In this document: positions 10,265 to 20,212 of the stretch, in pieces
How the letters are laid out: each line of letters begins with the position of its first letter
How positions within the stretch are numbered: the stretch's first letter is position 1
Source of the DNA: Homarus americanus
Lineage: Eukaryota; Arthropoda; Malacostraca; Decapoda; Nephropidae
Assembly: GCF_018991925.1 (NCBI RefSeq)
Contig: NW_024753828.1
Location: forward strand, 1,784,014-1,848,013
DNA length: 64,000 bases
Reading direction: 5' to 3'
Made by a program: the position numbers and the translations under genes
Notes under the pieces: model-generated
What the model was told of the DNA's origin: nothing
Database searches by the model: none
The model's input: only the letters and a program-made list of their open reading frames with translations

Positions 10265-10498
10265 GTATATTATGATTGGGTAAGGTCTGGTTTTAGCTAT
10301 ATGAATTATCTTCAGTTTTTGTGTGTTAGTTTTAATTTTCCATTTCCTTTCATAATTGTTTATGGTTTCGAATCGAATCGATGGGTGAAGCAAAGTGTGA
10401 AGAGATCTTGATGTTGGTGCGTAGATTGGTAGTGCGGGAACTGGACTTGAAGAATGATGGTGGAATTTGGAGGGACTTGCGGTTGGTGGATAGTTCAA
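10265..10498 (-). pseudogene. LINE-D related C-terminal RT fragment upstream of copy 1
   Basis: The minus-strand frame holds INNYERKWKIKTNTQKLKI, which matches the post-palm region of copy 1 (NEYEKKDWKIQTNTQKLKII). It is preceded by a proline-rich stretch (PPTASPSKFHHHSSSPVPAL). It lies directly before the ORF1 piece of copy 1, so a third LINE-D copy, or a rearranged one, stands in line with the other two. Confidence 0.6.
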
Positions 10499-10852
10499 GA
10501 AGAAAGGCGAGGAAATTGGAAAGTAGTAGTAGAGGTCTTGGGGCTCAACCCAAGTGCTTCTGTTTCATCATGTTTGTGTTTCAGCTAATTTTCGTCTTAG
10601 GTATTATATTTATGTCAGGTGTTTGTATGTTTAGCAAGTGTTGCAATTTTATGCCTTACATTTTCGGGTCTTGTGACCTAACCAATGGTGGGGAGTCTAG
10701 GGCAGGTACTTGTGTTTTTGCTAAGTACATCCCGTCTTTTTATGATCTAATGTTGTAAGTGGTAGGGCTGCCAAGGTTGTCACTGGGGTAACGTTGCATC
10801 TTGGGGTGGGGGGGGGTGGAGTCATGAGTTATGAGGTGAAAGAGAAGAGAGC
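10499..10852. other. Spacer without recognisable gene
   Basis: A plus-strand frame of 125 codons crosses this stretch but has no recognisable domain and lies largely opposite LINE-D remnants. A run of nine G at 10808-10816 is present. I see no other structure. Confidence 0.35.
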
Positions 10853-11512
10853 CCGGACCTACGGCCTAGAAAACAGTGCGTTAATGTTCGAAATAAGGCA
10901 AACAGAGTATTGGGTTTTATATCTAGAAGTGTAAGTAACAAGAGTGCAGAGGTCTTATTGCAACTATATCTTGCGCTAGTTAGGCCGCACCTCGATTATG
11001 CGGTTCAGTTCTGGTGCCCCTATTATAGAATGGATATAAATTCACTAGAGTCGGTGCAGCGAAGAATGACAAAAATGATTCAGGGACTTAGAAACCTTCC
11101 ATATCAGGATAGGTTAAAGAAACTTAACTTGCATTCCCTAGAAAGACGAAGAGTGCGGGGAGATATGATAGAAGTATTTAAGTGGGTGAAAGGAATCAAT
11201 AAAGGGGATATAGATAAAGTTCTTATAATATCCGAGCAGGATAGGACTCGGAGCAACGGATTCAAGTTGGATAAGTTTAGGTTTAGGAGGGAGATAGGAA
11301 GAAACTGGTTCACAAATAGGGTGGTGGACGAGTGGAACAAGCTTAGCAACTTTGTAGTAAGTGCGGGAACTCTGGAAAGTTTCAAAAGGAGGCTAGACAG
11401 ATTCATGGATGATAGAGAGTGGTAGTAACTCTCGACAGGAGCTGCCATGCACAGGCCAACCGGCCTATTGCAGACTCCTTATTTTCTTATGTTCTTATGT
11501 TCTTATGTTCAC
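10853..11512 (+). mobile_element. LINE-B copy 2, 3' 660 bp only
   Basis: The sequence is close to identical to the inverse of 3489-4151, including the terminal octamer repeats at 11482-11510. It is a strongly 5'-truncated insertion. It faces the opposite way to LINE-B copy 1. Confidence 0.92.
10910..11425 (+). pseudogene. LINE-B copy 2 ORF2: C-terminal 171 codons
   Basis: An open frame from within ORF2 to the native stop. It holds the region after the RT (LALVRPHLDYAVQFWCPYYR, ESVQRRMTKMIQGLRNLPYQ and RNWFTNRVVDEWNKL). No catalytic domain is included, so the product would be inert. It differs from copy 1 at a handful of positions, for example KMIQG against KMIPG, consistent with recent activity of the family. 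Confidence 0.85.
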
Positions 11513-12302
11513 CAACAAAGAACGGCGTATCAACATTGATCATTGCTTGGGGATAACTGAACACCATACCATTAACCATTTTCAATTGAACCAATTTTCC
11601 AGTGAACTGTGACTCCTTCAAGATAATCCTTAACCAAAACAGTGGTGCAACATTGGTCTCTAAGTACACTCACTTTATGTCCTTCTCACACGTCCCACTG
11701 AAACAGTCAGTTTACTCTTAGTTGCCAGTGCAGCCTTTTCTACGTCACTCCATTTGTTATAACCATCTCTTTTCTTAGCACCAAACGTGTTGTAAGGGCT
11801 GTAACGAGCAGGATGGTTGTCCGCCGCTCGTTTGCTTGTTCCCTGCCCCACTAGAGGGGTAAACGGAGGTGAGAAGGTCCCTGCTGCCTCGTCGCACCAC
11901 AGCTGCACTTCCCCAGCTGTTCGATTCCAACTCTGGTTGTGTACTCATTTGAGGTTCCTGGGGCTCGTGGGCTGATTCCCCAGTCCTTCACTATTCTACT
12001 GTCAACTCTGGTCACCTACTCCAGCTACTACCGCGGCTGCCACGTGATCGCCACTTCCTCCACGCCCTATCCACCGTCCGGGCCACAAATTTCACAATAA
12101 TACATAATATCCATGTAAGTTCTGTTACTCCTAAGTGGCAGGGTTGACGTAAACACTTGTTCTGGGCTTAATTTATTTCTAAAGTAGTTATTTACACAGG
12201 TACTGTACTTAGTTTTGGGAGAGAATGTAATGTGAATTCTCTCCAGATAAGTGTCTTGAGTGCACTTATATATAAGAACACTAAAGTGGGGTGTTCACGC
12301 AG
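11505..12302 (-). mobile_element. 5' end of an LTR retrotransposon: LTR remnant, leader and gag start
   Basis: Read on the minus strand, the stretch 12300-12110 has a TATA box (TATATATAAG near 12270) and an AATAAA-type signal near 12175, as an LTR would. A leader follows. A gag-like frame starts at the ATG near 11947 and continues after a frame change at about 11900 (RYSPYNTFGAKKRDGYNKW). A separate minus frame at 11505-11669 (QFTGKLVQLKMVNGMVFSYP) resembles the retropepsin region of Gypsy-group elements, but this is weak. The rest of pol is missing, replaced by the LINE-B 3' end. The other LTR edge is cut by LINE-A copy 2 at 12303. Confidence 0.45.
11675..11950 (-). pseudogene. gag-like fragment of the LTR retrotransposon
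   Basis: A short frame with ATG near 11947 (MSTQPELESN) moves to another frame near 11900 (FTPLVGQGTSKRAADNHPAR, then SDVEKAALATKSKL) and stops at 11675. No zinc knuckle or protease motif lies within it. The position just after the LTR-like segment is the main argument for gag. It may instead be an unrelated small frame. Confidence 0.35.
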
Positions 12303-15066
12303 TTACCAGTGTTGGTCAAGTCTTGTCTTGAAAGAGCTCACACTCCGTACCGTTACAACACTTTCTGGTAGATTGTTCCAAGAGTTCACAACTCTCACTC
12401 CGAAAAAGTTTGCCCTCACAGTTTTCTGGACTTGCGGCTTCTCCAATCTTGAGCTGTGACCCATTGTGGGGCGAGCGTCCGCCAGCTCCAAGTAAGGACA
12501 CTCAACTGAGTAGTGGCCCTTGAGATGCATATACACCTCAATTAGGTCCCCCCTTGCCCGTCTGTAGTATCAGCTAGGCAAGTTCAGGAACTCCAATCTC
12601 TCAGGGTAGCTAAGGTGCCGAAGGGCAGGCACCAGTCTGGTAGCCCTCCCTAGCATATCTCGGGGACCAGACGGGGGTGACAGTACTCCAGATGGGGAAG
12701 CACTTCACTCTTGAAGATCGTTACGAGGGACGGACCGTCTAGATATCTGAACGACTTTCTTATAAGACCCAATAATTTATTTGCCTGATATACCTTCTTC
12801 TCGCAATGGCCCGAGAACTTCAGCTCATTGTCAACATACACACCTAGGTCCTTCTCACATTCAGTCTCAAATAGTGCAGTTTCTTCATCCCGTTGAGACA
12901 TATGATACGCCTCCTTACCGTTGGTACGCCTCAGGTGCATCCCCTTACACTTCGTGACATTGAACCTCAGCAGCCATTTCTTCGACCATTCATGGAGCCC
13001 ACAGAGGTCCTTCTGCAACTCTTCACAGTCCGCTTGGTTCTTGATTTCCCGAAATAACTTGGCGTCATCGGCAAACATTTGTATGGAGGAGAGTACTGTA
13101 CAACCTCAGGCATGTTAATTATGAAAAAACAAAACAGCAGTGGGCCAAATACACTGCCCTGTGGTACCCCGCTTGTGACAGGTATGGATGATGATTTCGT
13201 GCCATAAATCACCACACACTGCTTGCGGTCATGTAGAAAGTCTTCTATCCACGCAAGGACATTTCCCCAAATTCCGTACCCTTCCAGTTTGATTTTCAGC
13301 CTTTCGTCGGGTACACTGTCGAAAGTCTTGGCGAAATCTAGGTAAATATTGTCGATATTACCACCCCGTTCCAGAATATGGGTCCAAATATTCAATACCT
13401 TGAGCAATTGTGTTAAGCAGGAGCGCCCCGGCAGAACACCGTGTTGGCAATCCTTTAGAAGGTTGTTTCGTAGTAGATGTTCCATCGCGGCATCTCTGAT
13501 AATACTCTCAAGTACTTTACATATTATGCTGGTCAGGCTCACCGGTCTATAGTTGTTCGTGGAGTGACGATCGCCTTTCTTGAAGATAGGACTCACATAA
13601 GCCACTTTCCATTCACTGGGGACCTTTCGTTCATCCAGGCATTTACAAAACAGGATCTTCAGGGGCTCGGCAAGCTCGTTGCTCAACTCTCTTAGCACTC
13701 TAGGATGCACCATGTCAGGGCCGGGACTCTTATGGACCTTTAGCTTTGACAGTTTATTTCTAATACTCTCTTCTGTGAACACAATGTGGGTCAGTGCTGT
13801 GTCGAACCGTCAGTCCTCAAACCCTTTCTTGTGAACACAGAGGAAAAGAAGCTGTTCAATGCCTCAGCTTTATCCTGGTCAGAATCTGCGTAACTACCAT
13901 CTTCAAGCTTCAGGTCTGATACTCCTACTCGCGTTTTTAATTTCGACTTTGCATAGAGGTAAAACGCCTTTGGGTTTGACTTGACCTCGCTTGCAACCAG
14001 CCTCTGGAACTCCTTTTCAGTCCTTTTACTTTCTATCTTTGCTTGGTTGCTGGCTCTTGCATACATCCTCCTGTCTTGCTCATTATTTGACCCAACCCAC
14101 GTCTTGAATTTCTGGGTTTTCTTCTTAACTTTGTCGACCGCCGCATGGTTCAAGTGTAGGGATCCCCTCGTATTCCTAGAGGCACTGGGTTTGGTCTTGG
14201 GAATATATTTATTGATCAAATGGGTCACTTTACTAGTTATGATATTCAGCGTAGTGTCTGCGTTCTTGTGCCTTAATGAGTCAGGCCAGTGGATACCCCT
14301 CATCTCTTCCCTCATCCCGTTTTAATTTCCCTTGTAATATGTGCACCTTGGCCTGGCCTTATCTTGAACTAGGTAACAGTTAAATCTGAATGACAACACT
14401 ATACAGTATGGTGACTGGCGCCAACTGGGGCAAGGTGTTCCAGTTTGGCCACCATACCCTCCTCGTTGTTATGATGCGGACTAGTGGCTTGGGTGTTTGC
14501 TCCCCTCTGTAATGTGTCGGGTCTCTAACGTTTTGGAAGAAAACATTATCTCTCAGAGTTTCTACAAAAAGAGTAGCAGGGTTATCCAAGTCATTTGGGG
14601 TGAACTCGTTTCTCCAGTCGATGTCGCCATAGTTAAAGTCCCCCACGATAAGGAGGTGGCTAGGGCTGAGCATCGCCGCGTTGTCTATTAAGGCTCCTAA
14701 GTTCCTTTGATTTAGTGGGCCACAGTTTGGGGATCTGTAGATACACCCGACGATAAGTAAGTCCCCTCCCTTTAATTTAATTTTACACCACTTGGACTCT
14801 TCAAAAACATCCTCTCACTATACCCTCGCCTAGCTGGCTCTAAGGTCTTGCCTAGCATAGATAACCACACCCTTCTTGCAAGTTTCTTGAGAAAAGTTCG
14901 TAAATGAGTCATATCCAGCAACACTGAACTCACATTCCTCTGGGTCGATTCTCCTGTTCTTGTATAACAGTTCGACAACTCCCACAATATCTGGTTGGTG
15001 TACCTTCAGTAGTGTTTCAAACTCCCCTCTCTTATCAAGGAATGTCAGTATTAGTGTACATGACAT
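12303..15066 (-). pseudogene. LINE-A copy 2 ORF2: endonuclease and reverse transcriptase, broken
   Basis: Frames in order on the minus strand: endonuclease start (LDKRGEFETLLKVHQPDIVG, 14830-15066), endonuclease middle (LLIVGDFNYGDIDWRNE, 14380-14673), linker (RMYARASNQAKIESKRTEKE, 13791-14315), RT start (YVSPIFKKGDRHSTNNYRP and YLDFAKTFDSVPDERL, 12967-13782), the palm end with FADDAKLFREIKNQ (12650-13078) and the tail (12303-12536). At least five frame changes separate them. The segment after the endonuclease middle again reads SHH, as in copy 1, in place of the usual SDH. Confidence 0.88.
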
Positions 15067-15166
15067 TCAAGCCCGAATTTGTTCTCTGCTCTTAGTAGTT
15101 CCCCCCCCCCCCATTCTCAGAAGCTGCAACATTTGCTAAGTACACTGTATTTTGCATGGTTATATT
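12303..15166 (-). mobile_element. LINE-A copy 2 (CR1-like), truncated at both ends
   Basis: Colinear with 17205-20130 of copy 1, in the opposite orientation. It starts in the linker before the endonuclease (15166) and stops at DQHW near the end of ORF2 (12303). The 3' untranslated part is missing, so the adjoining LTR element or a deletion removed it. It has many frameshifts, and a run of 14 C at 15101-15114 replaces part of the pre-endonuclease sequence. Confidence 0.92.
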
Positions 15167-16440
15167 ATGTCCGCAATAATATTAAATTACAACATATATA
15201 CCAACACCGCAGTAAAGAATTAACAGAATAATAACACCATTTTTTGACACTCAAAATCATGCCCTCGTTGGGTTCAACCAGTGTACAACCACCTGGCTCG
15301 CACTCACATTCGCTCAAAGTTATTAAGGATTTTACAATTTGTATATGAAGACAATTTCTCTGTTTCCTTTTAATTAAATTCACCTTAGAAAAGAGACGCT
15401 CTGCATCAGCATTGGATGTTGGAAGTGATAACACTTCCATTGCAAAATGACCAAAACATTTATATTTTGCATCTCCCTCTTCATTTAAAATGCTAATGAC
15501 ATGTTTATAAAATTGCTGAACGTCACATTTGGGATTTTTCATTTCATATGGAAACTAGTTCCATGGAATAGATCTCCACTAATCATCCAATGCCTGCTCA
15601 TCATAGTTGTTGATACGTGGCACTTCATTCACTAAATCACGTAATGACGGCATTTCTGTACGTACATTCTGATCAATGACTCTTTTAGGGTGTAAATATG
15701 CCGCCAGTCTCCACAACTTATTGTTTAGTTCGAATCTTTTCTGTATTTCCATACACACTACAAATAGAAATCTTCTGCACCGCATCTTTATGTCAGTAAT
15801 CATGCTGATCTTATTATAATACTCTGGCTTTTGGAAGGTGGCATGTAATTCCGATCCCAAATATATCTGATTGACTGGTACATATCATCGGTTGGATCAA
15901 TATCATGCATTTGGAGTTTGGACACACTATGTGAATGGCAAAAGGAGTTTAGCAATAACCTATACAGTTGACATATTTTATCATGGATTAAATGCAAAGT
16001 TGGGGCTTTACTCTGGAAAATCAAGTTTATGGTGTTAAGTTGCGGCAATATGTAATTAAAAAAATTCAAGCAAGCAGAACACAGATGGGTCATCAAGTGC
16101 ATCAGTTATGTTCTGCACAGCCACAAGTCTCTTCTCAATTATCCTGCTATGGAAATACAGTTTGAGGGGTTGCCACTGTTCGAGTATTCTTGCAACAGCT
16201 TCATGGAGTGACAACCACCTCGTGGCACAGGCATGAAGTATTTTGTGTGGTTGAGTTGATAAAAAACCTGGAATTCCTTAGACTCACATTTCCATTTGGC
16301 ACTATGGGAAAAGAAATTGTACACATTTCTCAACAAATCTTCACAAGTACGTGGCAAGGTTGCTGGTTCGCTGGCACAGAGATGTATACTAAGTGCTGTC
16401 ATGGTCACAATGGCACAGCTGGTCTGTTTGAAACATGATG
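15165..16440 (-). pseudogene. hAT-type transposase relic (ZNF862/KIAA1586-like)
   Basis: Four minus-strand frames follow the order of a hAT transposase. The first (16139-16408) has LPRTCEDLLRNVYNFFSHSA, typical of the RNase H-like region. The second (15800-16102) has YNI-like helices (TLHLIHDKICQLYRLLLNSF). The third (15579-15860) has RCRRFLFVVCMEIQKRF. The last (15165-15542) has EVLSLPTSNADAERLFSKVN followed by a lysine-rich helix, the conserved C-terminal dimerisation motif of hAT proteins. Frame changes and stops separate them. The C-terminal end is cut by the 5' end of LINE-A copy 2. No terminal repeats were identified. Confidence 0.8.
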
Positions 16441-16705
16441 ATTCATATTATGCTCCACGCCCTCAAAACATGTGGATAACTGGTGAGTTATCCCTAGGAA
16501 GAAACGCGTTTTCTCTAGCTTAGCTGCCGTCTATTTTCTTTGACTTCCTGAAACCAACCTCTCTATAAAGTAAATTTAAATGTGAGAGAGAACACCATTG
16601 TTTTGAGTCAACTTAGATATGTCTGATTACAGATAAAGCATTCAAGATCTTTTGTGAGGGATGTTGAAAGCTTCAACTGTCTTTATTGTTAGTAACACTT
16701 GCCAA
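16441..16705. other. Short spacer before LINE-A copy 1
   Basis: No gene recognised. The string ATATGTCTGATTACAG at 16617-16632 recurs at 62321-62336, hinting at a shared repeat. Confidence 0.35.
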
Positions 16706-16709
16706 GTAA

Positions 16710-17192
16710 GTGAGTGTCGAGTCTACCAGTAAGGAAACACACGACAAGGTGCTGTTTCAAAATATTTGCACAGAGGTTCTGAAGATTCCAGCAACCCCTC
16801 AGGATGTGAGGAGGCTGGGACAAAAGCAGGGGGTTAAGCCTCGCCCCCTCAGGATCACACTAGGGAGTGAGGAGGAAAAATGGCAAGTTATCCGGCAGGC
16901 AAAAAACTTAGCAAGGAGCGAGGCATTTCGAGATGTATTTATTCACCCAGACCGCACGGTAATGCAGAGGGAACAGCACAAGAAGCTCCTGCTGGACTTG
17001 AAGCAGAAGAGGGAGGAGTCGAGAAGGAACGGGGACAGGTGCACATGGGTTATACTCAGGGGGAGGGTAGTGGAAACAAGTGTGCCGACACAGGGCCAGG
17101 GGGCAGCAGTGCACCCTCCACCCACTCAACCCCCCACCCGGGAGGCGGCACCAGCTCAGCCTACCGGACAGGAGGGAACGAGCGCCGTGTAA
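16710..17192 (+). CDS. LINE-A copy 1 ORF1, C-terminal part
   Basis: An open frame of 160 codons begins directly after an in-frame TAA at 16707-16709. Its GTG first codon is therefore only the edge of the frame, not a start. Residues 30-60 (PATPQDVRRLGQKQGVKPRP) and 60-105 (SEEEKWQVIRQAKNLARSEA, then IHPDRTVMQREQHKKLLLDL) form a basic alpha/beta region like that of ORF1 RNA-binding proteins of many non-LTR elements. A proline-rich tail follows (PPPTQPPTREAAPAQP). It ends at TAA 17190-17192, next to the ORF2 frame, which suggests reinitiation or frameshifting for ORF2. The protein is probably inactive because its N-terminus is missing. Confidence 0.65.
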   Translation: MSVESTSKETHDKVLFQNICTEVLKIPATPQDVRRLGQKQGVKPRPLRITLGSEEEKWQVIRQAKNLARSEAFRDVFIHPDRTVMQREQHKKLLLDLKQKREESRRNGDRCTWVILRGRVVETSVPTQGQGAAVHPPPTQPPTREAAPAQPTGQEGTSAV

Positions 17193-17194
17193 AC

Positions 17195-20100
17195 AATGAA
17201 ATTTTTAACCACACCCTGCAAAATACAGTGTACTTAGCAAATGCTGCAGCTTCTGAGAATGTGGGTGGAGCGGGTTTATTACTAAGAGCAGAGACGTTAC
17301 CGAGAACAAATTCTGGCTTGAATGTCATGTACACTAATACCGACACGTTCCTTGATAAGAGGGAGGAGTTTGAAACACTACTAAGAGTACACCAACCAGA
17401 TATTGTAGGAGTTGTAGAACTGTTGTACAAGAACAGGAGAATCGACCCAGAGGAATGTGAGTTCAGTATTGCTGGATATGACTCATTTACGAACCTAACT
17501 CAAGAATCCTGCAGGAGGGGTGTGGTTATCTACGCTAGGCAAGACCTTAGAGCCAGCCAGGCGAGGGTACAGGGAGAGGATGTCTTTGAAGAGTCCAAGT
17601 GGTGTAAAATTAAATTAAAGGGAGGGGACTTACTTATCGTCGGGTGTATCTACAGATCCCCGAACTGTGGCCCACTAAATCAAAGGAACTTAAGAACCTT
17701 AATAAACAATGCGGCGATGCTCAACCCCAGCCACCTCCTTATCATGGGGGACTTTAACTATGGCGACATCGACTGGAGAAACGAGTCAACCCCGAATGAC
17801 TTGAATAATCCTGCTACTCTTTTTGTAGAAACTCTGAGAGATAATTTTCTGTTCCAACATGTGAGAGACCCGACACATTACAGAGGGGAACAAACACCCA
17901 AGCCACTTGACCTCATCATAACAAACGAGGAGGGTATGGTGGCCAAACTGGAACACCTTGCCCCAGTTGGCACCAGTCACCATACAGTGTTGTCATTCAG
18001 ATTTAACTGTTACCTAGTTCAAGATAAGGCCAGGCCAAGGTGCAAATATTACAAGGGAAATTACAATGGGATGAGGGAAGAGATGAGGGGTATCAACTGG
18101 CCTGACTTATTAAGGTACAAGAACGCAGACACTACGCTGAATATCATAACTAGTAAAATGACCCATTTGATCGATAAATATATACCCAAGACCAAACCCA
18201 GTGCTTCTAGGAATACGAGGGGATCCCTACACATGAACCATGCGGCGGTCGACAAAATTAAGAAGAAAACCCAGAAATTCAAGACGTGGGTTGGGTCAAA
18301 CGATGAGCAAGACAGGAGGATGTATGCAAGAGCCAGAAACCAAGCAAAGATAGAGTGTAGGAGGGCTGAAAAGGAGTTCCAAAGGCTGGTTGCACGCGAG
18401 GTCAAGTCAAACCCAAAGGCGTTTTACCGCTATGCAAAGTCGAAATTGAAAACGCGAGTAGGAGTATCAGACCTGAGGCTTGAAGATGGTAGTTACGCAG
18501 ATTCTGACCAGGATAAAGCTGAGGCATTGAACAGCTTCTTTTCCTCAGTGTTCACAAGAGAGGATGCAACTAACCTTCCTGCGTTTGAGGACAGACGGTT
18601 CGACACAGCACTGACCCACATTGTGTTCACAGAAGAGGGTATTAGAAATAAACTGTCCAGGCTAAAGGTCCATAAGAGTCCTGGACCTGACATGGTGCAT
18701 CCTAGAGTGCTAAGGGAGCTGTGCAACGAGCTTGCAGAGCCCCTGATGATTCTGTTTTGTAAATGCCTGGATGAACAAATGGTCCCCAGTGAATGGAAAG
18801 TGGCTTATGTGAGTCCTATCTTCAAGAAGGGCGATAGGCACTCCACGAACAACTATAGACCGGTGAGCCTGACCAGCATAATATGTAAAGTACTTGAGAG
18901 TATTATCAGAGATGCAGCGATGGAACATCTACTACGAAACAACCTTGTAAAAGATTGCCAACACGGTTTTATGCCGGGGCGCTCTTGCTTGACACAATTG
19001 CTCAAGGTATTGGATATTTGGACCCATATTCTAGAACGGGGTGGTAATATCGACAATATTTACCTAGATTTTGCCAAGGCTTTCGACAGTGTACCCCACG
19101 AAAGGCTGAAAATCAAACTGGAAGGGTACGGAATTCGGGGAAATGTCCTAGCGTGGATAGAAGACTTTCTACATGACCGCAAGCAATGTGTGGTGATTAA
19201 TGGCACGAAATCGTCATCTGTACCTGTAACAAGTGGGGTACCGCAGGGTAGTGTATTGGGCCCGCTGTTGTTTGTTTGTTTCATAAATGATATGCCTGAC
19301 GTTGTACACTCCTCCATACAAATGTTTGCCGATGACGCCAAGTTATTTCGGGAAATTAAGAACCAAGCGGACTGTGAAGAGCTGCAGAAGGACCTCTGTG
19401 GGCTCCAGGAATGGTCGAAGGAATGGCTGCTGAGATTCAATGTCACGAAGTGTAAGAGGATGCACCTGGGGCGTACCAACGGTAAGGAGGCGTACCATAT
19501 GTCCCAACGGGATGAAGAAAATGTACTAGTTGAGACTGTGTGTGAGAAGGACCTAGGTGTGTATGTTGACAATGAGCTGAAGTTCTCGGGCCATTGTGAG
19601 AAGAAGGTAAATCAGGCAAATAAATTATTGGGTCTTATAAGAAGGTCGTTCAGATATCTAGACGGTCCGTCCCTCGTGACGATCTTCAGGAGTGAAGTGC
19701 TTCCCCATCTGGAGTACTGTCACCCCATCTGGTCCCCGAGATATGCTAGGGACTGTCAGTTGGTTGAAAATGTTCAAAGGAGGGCCACCAAGCTGGTGCC
19801 TGCACTTCGGCATCTCAGCTACCCTGCGAGATTGGAGCGCCTGAACTTGCCTAGCTTATACTACAGACGGGCAAGGGGGGACCTAGTTGAGGTTTATAAG
19901 CATCTCAGGGGGCACTACTCAGTTGAGTGTCCTTACTTGGAGCTGGCGGACGCTCGCCCCACAAGGGGTCACAGCTCAAGATTGAAGAAGCCGCAAGTCC
20001 GGAAAACCGTGAGGGCAAACTTTTTCGGAGTGAGGGTTGTAAACTCTTGGAACAATCTACCAGAAAGTGTTGTGACGGCACCGAGTGTGAGCTCTTTCAA

Positions 20101-20212
20101 GAGAAGACTTGACCAACACTGGAGCGGGTTCAGGTACATTCAGGAGCCGGTGCATGCCCAGTATTTGCCAACAGTGCGTGACAGAGACGTGACCGATCGC
20201 CCGGGCGGCTAG
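17195..20212 (+). CDS. LINE-A copy 1 ORF2: APE endonuclease plus reverse transcriptase
   Basis: An open frame of about 1005 codons, likely active once. The frame is open from 16880, but its first 105 codons lie opposite ORF1 in another frame, so I start at 17195. Endonuclease: LNVMYTNTDTFLDKREEF (near 17320), VHQPDIVGVVELLYKNRRID, LLIMGDFNYGDIDWRNEST and LDLIITNEEG. The final motif reads SHHTVLSF, where CR1-like enzymes usually have SDH. RT: YVSPIFKKGDRHSTNNYRPV, HGFMPGRSCLTQLL, IYLDFAKAFDSVPHERL (motif A), TSGVPQGSVLGPLLFVCFI (motif B) and MFADDAKLF (motif C). The C-terminal part has LEYCHPIWSPRYARDCQLVE. All RT aspartates are present, and the stop at 20210-20212 matches the copy 2 frame. 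Confidence 0.9.
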   Translation, partial: NEIFNHTLQNTVYLANAAASENVGGAGLLLRAETLPRTNSGLNVMYTNTDTFLDKREEFETLLRVHQPDIVGVVELLYKNRRIDPEECEFSIAGYDSFTNLTQESCRRGVVIYARQDLRASQARVQGEDVFEESKWCKIKLKGGDLLIVGCIYRSPNCGPLNQRNLRTLINNAAMLNPSHLLIMGDFNYGDIDWRNESTPNDLNNPATLFVETLRDNFLFQHVRDPTHYRGEQTPKPLDLIITNEEGMVAKLEHLAPVGTSHHTVLSFRFNCYLVQDKARPRCKYYKGNYNGMREEMRGINWPDLLRYKNADTTLNIITSKMTHLIDKYIPKTKPSASRNTRGSLHMNHAAVDKIKKKTQKFKTWVGSNDEQDRRMYARARNQAKIECRRAEKEFQRLVAREVKSNPKAFYRYAKSKLKTRVGVSDLRLEDGSYADSDQDKAEALNSFFSSVFTREDATNLPAFEDRRFDTALTHIVFTEEGIRNKLSRLKVHKSPGPDMVHPRVLRELCNELAEPLMILFCKCLDEQMVPSEWKVAYVSPIFKKGDRHSTNNYRPVSLTSIICKVLESIIRDAAMEHLLRNNLVKDCQHGFMPGRSCLTQLLKVLDIWTHILERGGNIDNIYLDFAKAFDSVPHERLKIKLEGYGIRGNVLAWIEDFLHDRKQCVVINGTKSSSVPVTSGVPQGSVLGPLLFVCFINDMPDVVHSSIQMFADDAKLFREIKNQADCEELQKDLCGLQEWSKEWLLRFNVTKCKRMHLGRTNGKEAYHMSQRDEENVLVETVCEKDLGVYVDNELKFSGHCEKKVNQANKLLGLIRRSFRYLDGPSLVTIFRSEVLPHLEYCHPIWSPRYARDCQLVENVQRRATKLVPALRHLSYPARLERLNLPSLYYRRARGDLVEVYKHLRGHYSVECPYLELADARPTRGHSSRLKKPQVRKTVRANFFGVRVVNSWNNLPESVVTAPSVSSFKRRLDQHWSGFRYIQEPVHAQYLPTVRDRDVTDRPGG

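Noticed and set aside
16880..17194. First 105 codons of the long LINE-A ORF2 frame
   Set aside because: They lie over ORF1 in another frame, show no endonuclease sequence, and are absent from copy 2.
18061..19572. Long minus-strand frames under LINE-A ORF2, and similar ones under other LINEs
   Set aside because: Shadows of the RT frames; hydrophobic nonsense sequence without motifs.
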